Below, in pieces: positions 35,396 to 48,931 of a DNA stretch of 64,000 nucleotides. The DNA is from Chamaea fasciata (taxonomy: Eukaryota; Chordata; Aves; Passeriformes; Sylviidae), in contig JARCOQ010000002.1 of the NCBI GenBank assembly GCA_029207755.1, positions 113,137,745 to 113,201,744 on the forward strand. Reading direction: 5' to 3'. The position numbers were made by a program, and so were the translations under genes. The notes beneath the pieces were generated by a model. That model did not search any database and was not told the DNA's origin. It saw nothing but the letters and a program-made list of their open reading frames with translations. How positions within the stretch are numbered: position 1 is the first letter of the stretch; every line of letters starts with the position of its first letter.

Positions 35396-35632
35396 CCAAG
35401 CAAGTTTGTCCCCGGGGAGGTTCAGGTTGGACATCAGGAAGAATTTTTTTTCATGAAAGGGTGCTCAGGCCTTGGCAGGGGCTGCCCAGGAAGATTTGGA
35501 GTGCCCATCCCTGGAGGTGTCCAAGGAAGGGCTGGAGGTGGCACTCAGTGCCCTGGGCTGGGGACAAGGTGGGAATCAGGCATAGCTGGGACTCTGGAAG
35601 ATCTTTTCCAACCTCAGGAATTCTGTGATTCA
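35396..35632 (+). mobile_element. CR1 LINE 3'-end fragment
   Basis: Boxes: 'ggggaggttcaggttggac', 'atcaggaagaattttttttc', 'ggggctgcccaggaag', 'catccctggaggtgtccaa', 'atcttttccaacctcagg' and 'attctgtgattc'. It is the same CR1 type as the copy at 4236 and ends about 480 bp before the 31-nt exon. Confidence 0.88.
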
Positions 35633-36112
35633 AAACTGACTCCTTGGAGGCCTCCCTTGCTCAGATTTCGTGCAATTACATTTGGTTTGGAAATGACATG
35701 TTAGCAACTGCTCATCCTGCCTGGCTTTGACTCTTGCCCAGAGATGGGTATCAAAATTTCTATTTTTTTTGCCTTTTCTTCTTCCTTCACCTGTTAATTT
35801 GCTACCCATGGCACAAAGGAACAGAGATTCCCATTATTTGTTAAATTGTTCATATTTCTAATATGTTTATGCAGTTTTTTTTCTAGTTAAGCCAATGGTA
35901 ACTTGTATTTCTCTTACCATCTTTGGTGCAACAGAGGAAATAAATTGGGCTGTTTGGGGCAGAAATGCAATTTCAGCAAAAGTAGGGACTTTCAGGCATT
36001 CGATCTGAGAAACAGCAGTGGTCTTACACATGGCTGACTCAAATCACTTGCTAATAATGCATCTCTCAAAGAGATTTTCATTTGTGATGACATTTCCTCT
36101 ATTTTCTTCCAG

Positions 36113-36143
36113 ATGCAAAGAGTTTGGCCGAAATGCTTATGAG
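36113..36143 (+). CDS. DSCAM: DSCAM exon: 31-nt cytoplasmic mini-exon
   Basis: The exon encodes the second part of D, then AKSLAEMLM and two bases of a serine codon. It joins the membrane-proximal basic segment (RLKRLR) to the rest of the cytoplasmic tail. The acceptor is 'ttttcttccag' and the donor 'gtaaga'. It enters in phase 1 and leaves in phase 2, so skipping would shift the frame and destroy most of the tail. This makes it probably constitutive. A run of 23 T begins 28 bases after the donor and is a plausible U-rich intronic enhancer. The exon is too short for routine open-frame scans and was placed by phase continuity and recalled DSCAM sequence. Confidence 0.93.
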
Positions 36144-36171
36144 GTAAGAACAGATTGGTTTTTATGGTTTG

Positions 36172-36194
36172 TTTTTTTTTTTTTTTTTTTTTTT
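36172..36194 (+). repeat. Homopolymer run T23 next to the mini-exon donor
   Basis: There are 23 consecutive T starting 28 bases inside the intron. U-rich tracts just downstream of weak or tiny exons can bind TIA1 or ELAV-type proteins and help U1 recruitment. This is family knowledge, and its use here is inference. Confidence 0.9.
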
Positions 36195-38559
36195 AATATC
36201 TGTAAACTATAGCATCATATTCAAGAATAGTTGTAGGGAAAAATGGAGAAGTAAACTTTTTATTCCTAAACCCTTTTCCAAAACACACCATTTGTCTGTC
36301 TGTTAAGAGCTGTGATGCACTGATGGTCAGACACGGGAGAAAGAAAACATTTTGTGGACAGTGTGAGGGGCTACAATGATTAAAAAATTGAAAACTCCTC
36401 TTAGTAGATGAGATCATAGAAGCTATGTAGGTCCATTTGGACATTTTTCCTACTCTGAAAAATATTTTCATAATATGTATCAAAGTAATTGTTCTTCAGG
36501 GATCATCTGATTAAAGGCAATAAATTTCTGGCTCTGAATATCTCTAAACTTTGCAGCTCTGTTTATGTAGTTCACTGTTGTTAGCTGCTTATACCCAAAG
36601 GTACATAAGAGCAGGTAAATCCATTTATTATTTTTCACTTCTTTTCCATCAGCTCAGCATTCGGAAATCTAATTCAGTTGTTGAATTGCATCATAATGAC
36701 TATTCTGGCACCACAATTCTTTCAAAGCTGGAAATTTCATATCTTCAATGTTTATTGTTTTGTCTAGGGAAAATATTGAACTTTAGAACCAGTGCATATA
36801 TTTGAAACTGGGATCGCTAAGGGATTATTCTTGAGTTCAAATGAATTTTGGGTTGCTAGAAAACACTTTTTATATTCAAGCAACAAATTTGAGAATGTCA
36901 TAGATATTTCACCACACGAACCACACTGCAGACTTCCTCACCCATGATAAAGTTCACTTCTATTGTAAGAACAAACTCAGCAAAGACATGGTGACAGGTG
37001 AGTTTGGTGTAAATTCAGCTCTGTGCCATCATATCTGAATAAGCCCAGGGTTGTTAACAGGACTGGTCATGCAGTCCAGGTCATCCCCTCCCTGGCTGCC
37101 CATGGCAGCAAACTGTGGGATTCAGCAGCTTCAGGAACATTTGCCCTGGTCGTTTCTGGTGCCACAGAAGACAGCACAGGTTAGCACACACAGCAAGTCT
37201 GTTCCCTGCAGAAACGCAGCAGGGACAGCTGAAACCCCTGGATGGAGACTTTCAGTCCCAGTGACAACCCCTCAGAGCCCCTCTGCACAACTGGTAACAC
37301 TCTGCCCTAGCCCAGCTTGGCTTCACAAGCCTTGGCACCACTTCTGCAAGGCCACTTCAGAGTCTCGCTCCTCTGACACTTAGAAAACTTCGCCAAACTT
37401 CCAGCAGAAGTGCCAAGATTTTACTCATTTTTTCATTTGCTGATGGTTACCAAATTAAGGAATTACCTGATGTAGTCACCTCCCCACGTGATGTACTCAG
37501 AGAGCAGCCAGGTCCTCTCTCAGTCCTTAGTTCAGAGCTGTTTTTCCAGGTAAATCACCTGCCACCATTTCATTTGCCTTTTCCTTTCACCAGCATTGAA
37601 ACATGATTATCAAACCAGTTCCTCTCATCTCATTTATTAACAAATAATCTTGGTTTTATGACATAGGCATATTGTATATTCCTTTTCTAAAATTTGAACA
37701 AGGACAAATGACTGTTAAATCAGAACTTCAGAGGAAGTAGGGGATATAGGCTTACATGTGCAGACTTGCCAGAACTGGGAACTCTCATTTGTGACCAATC
37801 TGTGAAATACCTTCAACCAAAACCTGAGCTACCCACAAACAACAGATGTTCCTGAAGATGTAGCATGTGAATAATCAAAGAATAATAAGCCCTCTCCAAA
37901 AAAACAGTCACATATGATAAATCCCCTGATATAGTTTATCTTTAAGATTTCACCAAAATCTGCTGTGATAAAAATATCAAGAAAGGGGGTATTTGGGGAG
38001 AGGGCAGAAAAGATGATTCCCTGCTTGGCAGGAGTGTTTGAGGCCTGGAGAGAGCTTTGTGTATCTTTCCCTTTGAGGAGATTTTCGTGAGTGTGTATAA
38101 TGTGGATTAAAAATGGAGCTTTAGTCTTCGCTTTGAGAGTCAGCTGGCTTTGGCTGTGTAAGTCGAATGTCTGTGGAGCAGGATAAGTCAGCAGTTTAAT
38201 GGGAGCTGCACAACTCATTGTTGAGACCTTACACTCACAAATAAAAATCCCTGCTGCTGGATAAGCACAGCTTTTTAATGTTTCTTTTGGCATCAGTCCA
38301 GCCACGCTCTTTGTAACAGTTCACTGTGAATCAGTTTAGCAATTCACTGAACTTTTAAATTTTGAATGTAAGATTAAGAATCTTTCATCCCCAAATATTC
38401 TGATTTAGTTTCCCATATGTTTTTACAACAAACTCTTTTAAAATGCCCTGTACAATGTACTTACTCTGGAAAAGGCCCTTTTATCCACAGACTCAAAAGT
38501 TGTACTCAGACCAAAGCGCCACCTGCCCAAATATCTGTTTTAAATAGTGACAAAAGCAG

Positions 38560-38984
38560 GAACTTTAGTAGAGTAAAAGAATACAGCAAAATACTGAGAG
38601 AGCTGGGATTCTTCAGAATGGAGAAATCTTTGGGGAGATCTCATTGAGACATTTCAGTACCTGGAAGGGGCTTAGGAAAAGGAGAGGGACTTTTAATATG
38701 GGCAGACAGTGACAGGAAAAGGGGCGAGAGTTTTAAACTGAAAGAGGGCAAGTTTAGATTAAATATTAGGAAGGAATTCTTTATTCAGAGGGTGTTGAGG
38801 CACTGGAACATGTTGTCCAAAGAAGTTTTGGACTCCTCATCCCTGGAAGTGTCCAAGGCCAAGCTGGACAGGGCTTGGACCAACCTGGGATAGTGGGGGG
38901 TGTCCCTGCCCATGGCAGGGGGTTGGAATGAGACGGGATTTAAGGTTTTTTCCAACCCAAGACATGATTCTGTGATTCTGTGAC
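38560..38984 (+). mobile_element. CR1 LINE 3'-end fragment
   Basis: Boxes: 'agctgggattcttcag', 'tttaaactgaaagagggca', 'ttagattaaatattaggaag', 'catccctggaagtgtccaa', 'ccctgcccatggcaggggg', 'ttttttccaaccca' and the tail 'gattctgtgattctgtgac'. The 3' terminus is complete, so the element probably ends at its true 3' border. Confidence 0.92.
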
Positions 38985-40017
38985 TCAGTCTCCTGACAGG
39001 CTCCCAGTGTCTAATGATTAGGAGCTCAGATATTCTTTGAACCTGAGGGAATTAATTCTATTATACACAGATCCTTACAAGGTCTGATAAGTAAAGAAAA
39101 GCACATGCTTATGTTTGGGAATTTTATGTCTGCAAATATGAAAAAATAAAGATACAGACATTTTATCCCTTTAAAGAAATAATCGTTGGACTCTTCGTCC
39201 ACCAGGCCATTAAAATACTTTTTGCCTGAATTTAGTTTAGGAAATACTTCTAACGAAGCTTCAAAACTGAAACTTTAAAACTCTTTGCCCTGTTTCCAAG
39301 CCCTAGAGGCACTTCGTTGCTGTTGGCACTTTAGGATTTTATAATTTAAAAGCGGAGCTGTTGTGGTCTGCACAAAAAGAATTCAAAACTCCCTGAGCCA
39401 GAATGAGACAGCATCCTAATCAGCAACATCCCCCTTGCTTCTGCCAACTGCCTGTGCTGTGTTTGGACACCCCATGTCACTGCTGCATGCAGGGGAATTA
39501 ATTAGATCAGCAAGGAGGAGGAGAAACAGCCCACAAGCCAAGGAAAAACTCTCAAGAATAGCAGGGACTATTGCTGAATTTAGAGAGGCCTGGGTTCCAG
39601 TTCTGGCTTGAAAGACCTCCCACGTATTTAGCATGAAGCTATCCCTGGAGCCAAGGCTGGGATTGGGAATTCTCTCTTGTCAGGTGAGCAGGAAAACTGC
39701 AGATCTGGGGAAAACTCTGCTCCTGCTCCCTGCGGTCCAAACAATGCTTTTTGTATTGGTTGAGTAGTTTCTAATAATGGAAATCCAGAGCATTTCTCCT
39801 GCTGAAGAGGCTCTAGCTCTGAGATTCTGGGATCTGCATTCTCTGAGCAGGAGTCTGATTCCATCCCTTTGTCTCCTGCATCCCCATGAGTGCAGAGGGG
39901 TGCAGTGATGCATTTCCCAGGCTCAGTTATGTACTGCACAGAATTCTAGGTGTGTCTAACTCTGTGTGTCCTGTAACTATTGGATTCGTGAAACTGGACA
40001 TGAAAAAATCGGTTTCC

Positions 40018-40105
40018 TTCTTTAAACTGAAAGAGGGCAGGTTTAGATTAAATATTAGAAAAAAAAAATCCTTACTCCGAGGACAGTGAGGCACTGGAAC
40101 TGGTG
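40018..40105 (+). mobile_element. Short CR1 fragment truncated at both ends
   Basis: The stretch 'tttaaactgaaagagggcag', 'gtttagattaaatattag', 'gaggcactggaactggt' repeats an internal part of the CR1 copy at 38735-38830. It breaks off before the 3' end, which is unusual for a CR1 insertion. This points to later deletion or a local partial duplication. Confidence 0.82.
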
Positions 40106-41855
40106 CTCTACATTTGCTCTATGACCTTGGGCAAGCCCAGAGCAGTGCAGCTTTCCAAGGACCTGTATCCAAGCATATTTGGCATTATTACTTTCTGATT
40201 CTCTTAACATTTCAGCAACTTGAATGGCATCTGCTCCCTGCAGAGACTTGGAGAAGAACGTCAATGTGGAATTTATCTGCATTTGATATTACTAAATATC
40301 TTTGAAAATTTATATATTTAGTAAAACCCTGTGATGACCATTCTCCCCTGATTATATGTGGAGAAAAGTCTGGGAGCCCTTGGGAGGCTCTCCTGATATT
40401 TTGCTTCCATGATGACTGAATGAGGCACCAGCTGTGGCCTGTCTGAATGCATTTCAACTATCCACGTGCATGTGATGGGGACAGCACCATCTATTCACCC
40501 AGGAGAAGAGAGACGTTACATTTGGGATGTATAGGTGATGTTAGTGCTGGGGACCACAACCCCAGGGAAAGCCAGGAGGTGAAAATCAGAGAGGTGCTGC
40601 CACGTGCCTTGTGGATCTCACTTGGATTTGGAGGAGAACCACTGACCACGTGGCTAGGAAATTCCTCCAAAAAGGGGCTCCAGGAGAACCTCCAAACCTG
40701 AGGCAATCAGGTCTTGCTGACGTGGAGGCACAGCAGGAAGTTAACACAAATTTCCTGGAGATATGGGCTCATCATACATGGATTAATCTCCAACACTCGC
40801 AGAAGAACTGAGCTTATCACTTTAACAGTCCTCTGCTGATTCCATTAACAGAAATAATTCACTGCCAAAGCAGAATTAAACTGAGTGATCTGCAGCTATT
40901 TTACACTAGAAAATGAGTTTCCACTTGGATCTTACAGCCCTTTGAAGCCTGAGCACCTGGATCACACTGCTGGCTGATTTGTCTCAAATCTTCTCAGCCT
41001 CCCTGCGTGAAGTATTTGCAAATATTTCACTTCATCCAGAGAGTAATTACATGTAAAAGGGCAAAACGTTCCTGGGTTTTTAGTGCAATCTGAAGGTTTC
41101 TTGATGCAAGCTCTGTGCTAGAAATGACTGGTGCTTGGTTTTACCATCCATTTTCGTTTGCTGTTGGTAGACAGCTCATTTAAGAAGTCATTTTCTGGTA
41201 CACAAACTTCAAAATGAAATTGTTTCAATTTGCATGATGATAAAATAATTGGTTTATGTTCTTTTTTGGATTATTGCATCAATCAATTAGACATAATCCA
41301 CGAATGTAAACAAGATTTGCAATTTTTGTCTTGGAACATCAATGGGACTAAAGCCTTTATTTATTTTACGCAATCTATTTATAGCATGCCTAGTTATTAA
41401 TTTGCTTTTTCATTTATCAGTCAAAGTGATATTTGGAAGTTAGCTAATTAAAAATAATGAAAAGATAAAAAAACAATTAGAAATTACTCAAGACACCATT
41501 TTCCTACCAACCTGTTTGATCAGCTGTGGGTTGCATTACTCACTTTCATGAGAAGTGAAAGAAAAGGTCCATCTTCCTAAGTGTTTTTATTCATTTCATT
41601 ATGACAACACTTGAAGAAAACTGTGTGAAATTTTCACATTCCTACTGATGGAGGACAGACCACATCCCTCCACACTGTGCATTCATCTAATGCCTTGCCA
41701 CGTGCAATAAATTAATACCACGCACTTGTTCTGAAGAGGGCAAAATCAGATGCATGAGTGGTTTTTGCTGATTATGGTTACATCGGTTTTTATGAGCTGG
41801 ACAGATTGAATATGAGGAAGTTTGCAAATATCTTTTCTATTAGGCTGGATGTTAA

Positions 41856-44330
<2,475 letters not shown>

Positions 44331-44480
44331 ACGACAGATCGACGGTTCTGCTCACTGATGCTGACTTTGGAGAGACGTCCAAGCAGAAGTCCCTGACTGT
44401 CACCCACACGGTCCATTACCAGTCCGTGTCACAAGCCACAGGGCCACTGGTGGATGTCTCTGATGCCCGGCCAGGAACAA
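44331..44480 (+). CDS. DSCAM: DSCAM exon: cytoplasmic segment ([14 protein letters not shown]...)
   Basis: The exon encodes [20 protein letters not shown], then '[18 protein letters not shown]' and '[12 protein letters not shown]' plus one base. It is part of the disordered cytoplasmic tail with many possible phosphorylation sites. Both ends are in phase 1. The acceptor is 'tcacttgcag' and the donor 'gtaagc'. The residues 'GETSKQK' differ slightly from the human form I recall, an expected species change. Confidence 0.95.
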
Positions 44481-44861
44481 GTAAGCACATCAGAAGATAA
44501 GGGTTTTCTTAGAGAGGAGAAAGCTGTAACAAAATAAATAACTCTGCTCCTGCATTTGCATCCTCATCCTTCTGTCTGAGAGTGCAGAGAAATCTTTTTA
44601 GGTCAGCAGAGGGCATTTCTTAAACTATTGCACTTAGTGATTCAATGTGGGGAAAATTGCATGTGCATCTGAAATGGAGGTGTAATTTGAAATAATTCAT
44701 ACCTGGCCTTCATTAAACCAAATGCATGCTAAATTTTAATTTCCAGAATTTATTGGGTAAATTACCGTATTGGCCTTCAGTGTCTCATATACTTTTTTTT
44801 TCTCTGTGATCAATCTATATTGTATTTCAAAAAAATCTTTCCTCCTGCCTCTCCATCAGGC

Positions 44862-44888
44862 AAAAAAAAAAAAAAAAAAAAAAAAAAA
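44862..44888 (+). repeat. Homopolymer run A27
   Basis: Twenty-seven consecutive A after 'ctccatcaggc'. This is the longest A run in the window. No SINE or processed pseudogene body is evident on its 5' side. Confidence 0.92.
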
Positions 44889-46149
44889 GCAATTCTCATT
44901 ATTACTTTTTCTGGAAAATTATATTTCTGACTTTAGTTATTATGGTAAATTACTTTTCCCAGATATATTCATGCCAAGTTATTTCTTCTAGTGATTAAAA
45001 TACTATCATAAATTAATATACTGATGCCATCCATTCTTCTCATTCCTCTCATGAATATGTTCCATATCTATGTAAAGGCGTAAAAAAAAATACTAGATTG
45101 AATGATTAGTTGTAAGTTACAAATTTTACCAAAATGTAGTTCACTGCAGTGTGCAATTTCTGAGATCTCTTACATTATTTCTGTCCCCTGATCATTTCAG
45201 AATTTACTTGTTGATTTTGGTGAACATAAATGCTGAAAGCTCAGTTGCTAGAATGCAGATTATTTGAAAAATTCATTTCCACCACAGTCTTTTAAATAAT
45301 AGGTGTTCTAGTCCTGGCCTTGGTGCTTTTTTAGCTCTTTCATCTTTTTTCAGGTCATTCCTTGAGGGCTAGATTTTTTAATAAGGAAAGAGGCATCACC
45401 CCAAAACCTCATGCATGTATCATACCACAGAACTTTATAGCACCTTCCTTACTAATGCCTCTTTGTGTGCAGTTCTGTGCTTCATTCCTCTGCAGCCAGG
45501 GAGAGAATTCCTTCAAATTAAATGTGGATTTAACTCATGTGTAACAGTGTGATCTGTGTCCAGCCCTGCTTGGAAATAAAAACCCACCAGCACTTGCATT
45601 AAGCAGTACAGATCTGATTGCAGCAGTGCACAGGGCTGGGTCAAAGACTTCCAGGTAATGTTCTCTGGACTTAAGACACTAATCCAGCTTTGCTGCAGGC
45701 TGGGTGATGGGATTTTGTCTAGAGCCACCACTTCTGCTGTGAAGAGGAGAGCAGAGCCCAGCTGGTTGGCTCAGAGGTTATGGACCCTCCTGTCTGAGCC
45801 CACTCATATTCACTGAGTGACAAATATTCCTTTACAGCATGTTTTAGGTTCTTCTCTCATCCTTATTTATTTATTTATGAAAGAGGTGCTCTGTGAACCT
45901 TTGCCTTGCTGACCTCAGCTCTCTCCAGTTGTGTTTGACAGCAGAGCTGGCATAACCAGGGCACCAGCTGTGTTTCCATCCCACTGCCAGCCCTGGAATT
46001 GCTGTGCCTGTGCTGCAAAGCCCCTCACAGAGGCACAGCACGGCTGGAGCAGAGCTTCTGCTCATCAGGACTGAGCTCCTGTGTGCTGGCAGAGGCTCTC
46101 CCAGCTCATTCCCATTGCTGATGAGATCCTCCCAAGGCATGGAATCAGA

Positions 46150-46560
46150 GGCCGAGGTCCAGAGGGACATCTGGGCACTGGTCAGTCCAGCCCCTCTGCT
46201 TAAAGCAGGGTCAGCAAGGGCTGGTGGCTCAGGAACATCCCCAGATGACTTCTGAATGCCCCCAAGGATGGGAACTCCACCCCCTCTGTGGGCAGCCTGT
46301 GCCTGGGCTCAGTCTCGCTCACATTAAAGTGTTTCCTGATGTTCAGGATGAAGCTCCTGAGTTTCTCCTTGTGGCCATTGCCCCTGGTCTTCTCACTAGG
46401 CTCCACTGACAGAAACTTGGCTCTTGTCCTATTGCCCTTCAGGTATTTCTGTACATTGACGGCATCCCCCCAAACCTTACCTTCTCCAGAGCAGGCAGCC
46501 CCAATACTGTGCCAGGAGCTGTTCCCACCAGCACTCTCCTTCTGTTCTTTGTGTTCTGCC
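46150..46560 (-). mobile_element. CR1 LINE fragment, antisense
   Basis: The plus strand shows reversed CR1 boxes: 'ttctgaatgcccccaagga', 'gatgggaactccaccccct', 'gtgggcagcctgtgcc', 'cattaaagtgtttcctgatg', 'ccttgtggccattgcccc', 'ggtatttctgtacattgac' and 'ttctccagagcaggcagcc'. Read in reverse this is the ORF2 C-terminus and 3' region of a CR1 element. It directly precedes the LTR at 46594. Confidence 0.85.
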
Positions 46561-46593
46561 TTGAATGAGGCTCACTCCTGGCTACACCACAGC

Positions 46594-47054
46594 TGATGCT
46601 TTGGGAAGGCTGACCTGGAACAGAGACTGGACAGAGCTAGAGAATAAAGCAGGTATCTATTGAAAGGCCTTTAAGGATACACCTTGGGCAGCACAAGAGC
46701 CTGGCCAGGGCTATACCCAAGGTGGACCAAGAATGGTCACAAAATGGATGACCAGTCACGAGGTCTCACACTTCTGTAAGTTTTGGTCCATTTGCATATT
46801 GGGGTTTAATTGTCCAATTACAGCTTTGGGTTGTGAAGTCTCATCCTTCTTGTTTTCTCTTTTCAGCCCACCATTGTTTATGCTTTTGGGCCTGAAAACT
46901 TGTAATAGTTGTCCTTGGTCTCCAGCAGAAAAAGGATTTGTTTTGTCTACCTACTCTGTGAAGAGAGGTGACTAACACTTAATATGAGGCTCAGAACTAT
47001 ACCCTTAGGCAGCACAGAATCAAAAAAACATGAAAGTTAAAACTTAAGGCATCA
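46594..47054 (-). mobile_element. Solitary endogenous retrovirus LTR, antisense
   Basis: The element is bounded by TGATGC at the left and GCATCA at the right, an inverted terminal pair. It is flanked by CAGC on both sides (46590-46593 and 47055-47058), a candidate 4-bp target duplication. Internal blocks match 53908-54343 in the same orientation, including 'agttttggtccatttgca', 'ttacagctt' and 'gggcctga'. No gag, pol or env remnant adjoins it, so it is a solo LTR. Confidence 0.78.
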
Positions 47055-48329
47055 CAGCCACGTGCCACATTCCCAAGTGTTGGTTTGTACCACACTGAGC
47101 ATGGATTTGGATGTTATCCATGTGAGGCAGCTCTGTGCTGCACTACCAGCAGGATCAATTATCAATGGCACCAGGTTCTAATTTCTCCACTGCTGTAGGG
47201 AAAAGAAAGGAGAAGGATCAGACTATTGTTTGTAAATAAATGCCTTGTTTCTTTGGAGCAGCAGAATACAAATTCTCACTGGGAATGCTTAGGCAGAAGC
47301 AATGCTCAGAGTCATTATCTGGGTATTGCTTTTTCTTTCAATTTCTTCTGCTAAAGTCTCTTACCTCAAAGGCTGACAACTTCACCATTTGAATGTCAAA
47401 GAACATTCTGAATAGATTTGAATTTTTCATTTCTAATACCCTTTCTATTGTTAGTGATATCCTTTCAGAAGCTTTGAAGAGAAATCCTTCAGTGCTGATG
47501 TAGTCACTCCCCATTTGCCACATAATGATTTTTTCTCTTGCCCTCGCTTTGTTAGACTCACTTTTAGGGCAGAACTCTTTATTAATTAGTTTAAGGAGGT
47601 CAATTTTGGCACAGAGTTTGCTTTTGCAATCTTGGTCACTATATTATCTCTAAGTTAATTTAATAAGTACAATGTTGCTGACCTTAAACCAGTAGCAGAT
47701 GATTTTTAAAGTTTGAGAAATTGTATTAATTTACTAATTGTTCCAAAGCAGTCAAATCTTTATGAACCTGTTCCCACTGAAACTCTGATGGCATTATTAC
47801 AGCTTATGTTTTATGTTTTGACCACTTGTTAAAATAGGAAATCTGTACCTGATCAATACTGCAATATAGTAACAGTATTTCCAGAATAGGGAATTATAGC
47901 CCCACATTTCTGAGCACATCTATTTAAAAACTGACAGCAGGTACCTGGTGCAGAGTGTTTCTGAGGGCATAACTATGCCGATGATTTACCTTACACTTCC
48001 CTTGAGGCGTGGTGTAAAATCCCTGACCAGAACTACTTGCCTTGTGCTCTTTCAGTTCTCAGAGAAGTTTTGGTGCTGGAGAACTGCTTTTCTTGGAGTA
48101 AAGGGATAATGAATGTGTCAGTGGAAGAATGATGGGGCCTTCAGCTCTTCAGTTCCACCCTTGATAAAATGTAGAGTTTCATTAGAAAGAGAGTAGTTCT
48201 AGAAGAGCATCTGCAGTTTGGTAATGATCAGCATTAACACTGTTCATTTTTTTTCCCCAGAAAGAATGTCTTGAGTTTGGGGTTTTTTTTTAACAAAGAT
48301 GATTTCAGTGGCCATCCCCTTCTGGAAGG

Positions 48330-48612
48330 CAGAAGTGAAGGGCCAGGCACTGATCTCTCTGATGACCAGGGACATGAGGAAATGACTGGAGCTGTGTCAG
48401 GGAAGGGTTGGGTTGGATATCAGGGAAAGGTTCCTCACCCAGATGTGGTTGGATGAGCGGTCATGGCCCCAAGGCTGCCAGAGCTCCAGGAGTGTTTGGA
48501 CACCATTCCCAGGAATGGCCAGGGTGGGATTGTTGGAGGGTCTGGGCAGGGCCAGGGGTGGGACTGAATGATCCCTGTGGATCAGGACATTCTAGGGCTC
48601 TGTGATTCTGAC
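48330..48612 (+). mobile_element. CR1 LINE 3' end abutting a DSCAM splice acceptor
   Basis: Boxes: 'ggttgggttggatatcaggg', 'ggccccaaggctgccagagc', 'tccaggagtgtttggacacc', 'ggtgggattgttggagggtc', 'actgaatgatccctgtggat' and the terminal 'ctctgtgattctg'. The last CR1-type bases are at about 48610. The acceptor AG is at 48641-48642, so the 3' end of the element is part of the splice-acceptor region. Confidence 0.88.
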
Positions 48613-48642
48613 AGGGCTGGTTTCCTTCCCAACCCCTCACAG
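48608..48642 (+). promoter_or_regulatory. DSCAM: Predicted branch point and acceptor of the exon at 48643
   Basis: CTGAC at 48608-48612 matches the strong vertebrate branch-point pattern, with the A at 48611, 32 bases before the exon. A pyrimidine-rich stretch 'tttccttcccaacccctc' then leads to 'acag'. The branch point straddles the junction between the CR1 tail and unique sequence. Its use is predicted, not shown. Confidence 0.55.
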
Positions 48643-48840
48643 ATCCCACCACGAGGAGGAGTGCCAAAACCGGACCCACCGCGCGCAACCGCTACGCCAG
48701 CCAGTGGACCCTCAACAGACCCCACCCCACCATATCAGCCCACACCCTTACCACAGACTGGAGGCTCCCCACACCCAGGCCAGCAGGATCAGTGGACAAG
48801 GAAAGTGACAGCTACAGCGTCAGCCCCTCGCAGGACACAG
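48643..48840 (+). CDS. DSCAM: DSCAM exon: cytoplasmic segment ([16 protein letters not shown]...)
   Basis: The exon encodes [20 protein letters not shown], then '[20 protein letters not shown]', '[16 protein letters not shown]' and '[10 protein letters not shown]' plus one base. It is proline- and serine-rich, with PxxP-like stretches that could bind SH3 domains; that is inference. Both ends are in phase 1, so it could be skipped in frame. It is closely flanked by mobile DNA: a CR1 end 30 bp upstream and an LTR 91 bp downstream. The coding sequence itself is intact and GC-rich. The donor is 'gtacgg', a slightly unusual but valid GT site. Confidence 0.96.
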
Positions 48841-48931
48841 GTACGGACAGGGCTGTGCACAGGGGCAGTGGGACAGCAGCAGCTGCAGGAACCTTCCTGT
48901 TCCTGGGTGTGCCTTGTTTGGAGCTCAGGTG

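Larger units (their letters stand above)
29226..36112 (+). other. DSCAM: DSCAM intron after the transmembrane exon (6.9 kb)
   Basis: The first 3.6 kb (29.2-32.8 kb) is AT-rich with no recognised element. CR1 copies lie at 32868-33363 and 35396-35632, both sense. A trinucleotide run is at 34108-34137. The acceptor is 'attttcttccag', followed by the 31-nt exon. Confidence 0.88.
44481..48642 (+). other. DSCAM: DSCAM intron (4.2 kb) ending in a CR1 element
   Basis: It contains an A27 run (44862-44888), an antisense CR1 copy (46150-46560), an antisense LTR (46594-47054) and a sense CR1 3' end (48330-48612). That last element stops 30 bases before the acceptor 'aacccctcacag'. Unlabelled parts such as 45.0-46.1 and 47.1-48.3 kb show no element or gene. 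Confidence 0.9.
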
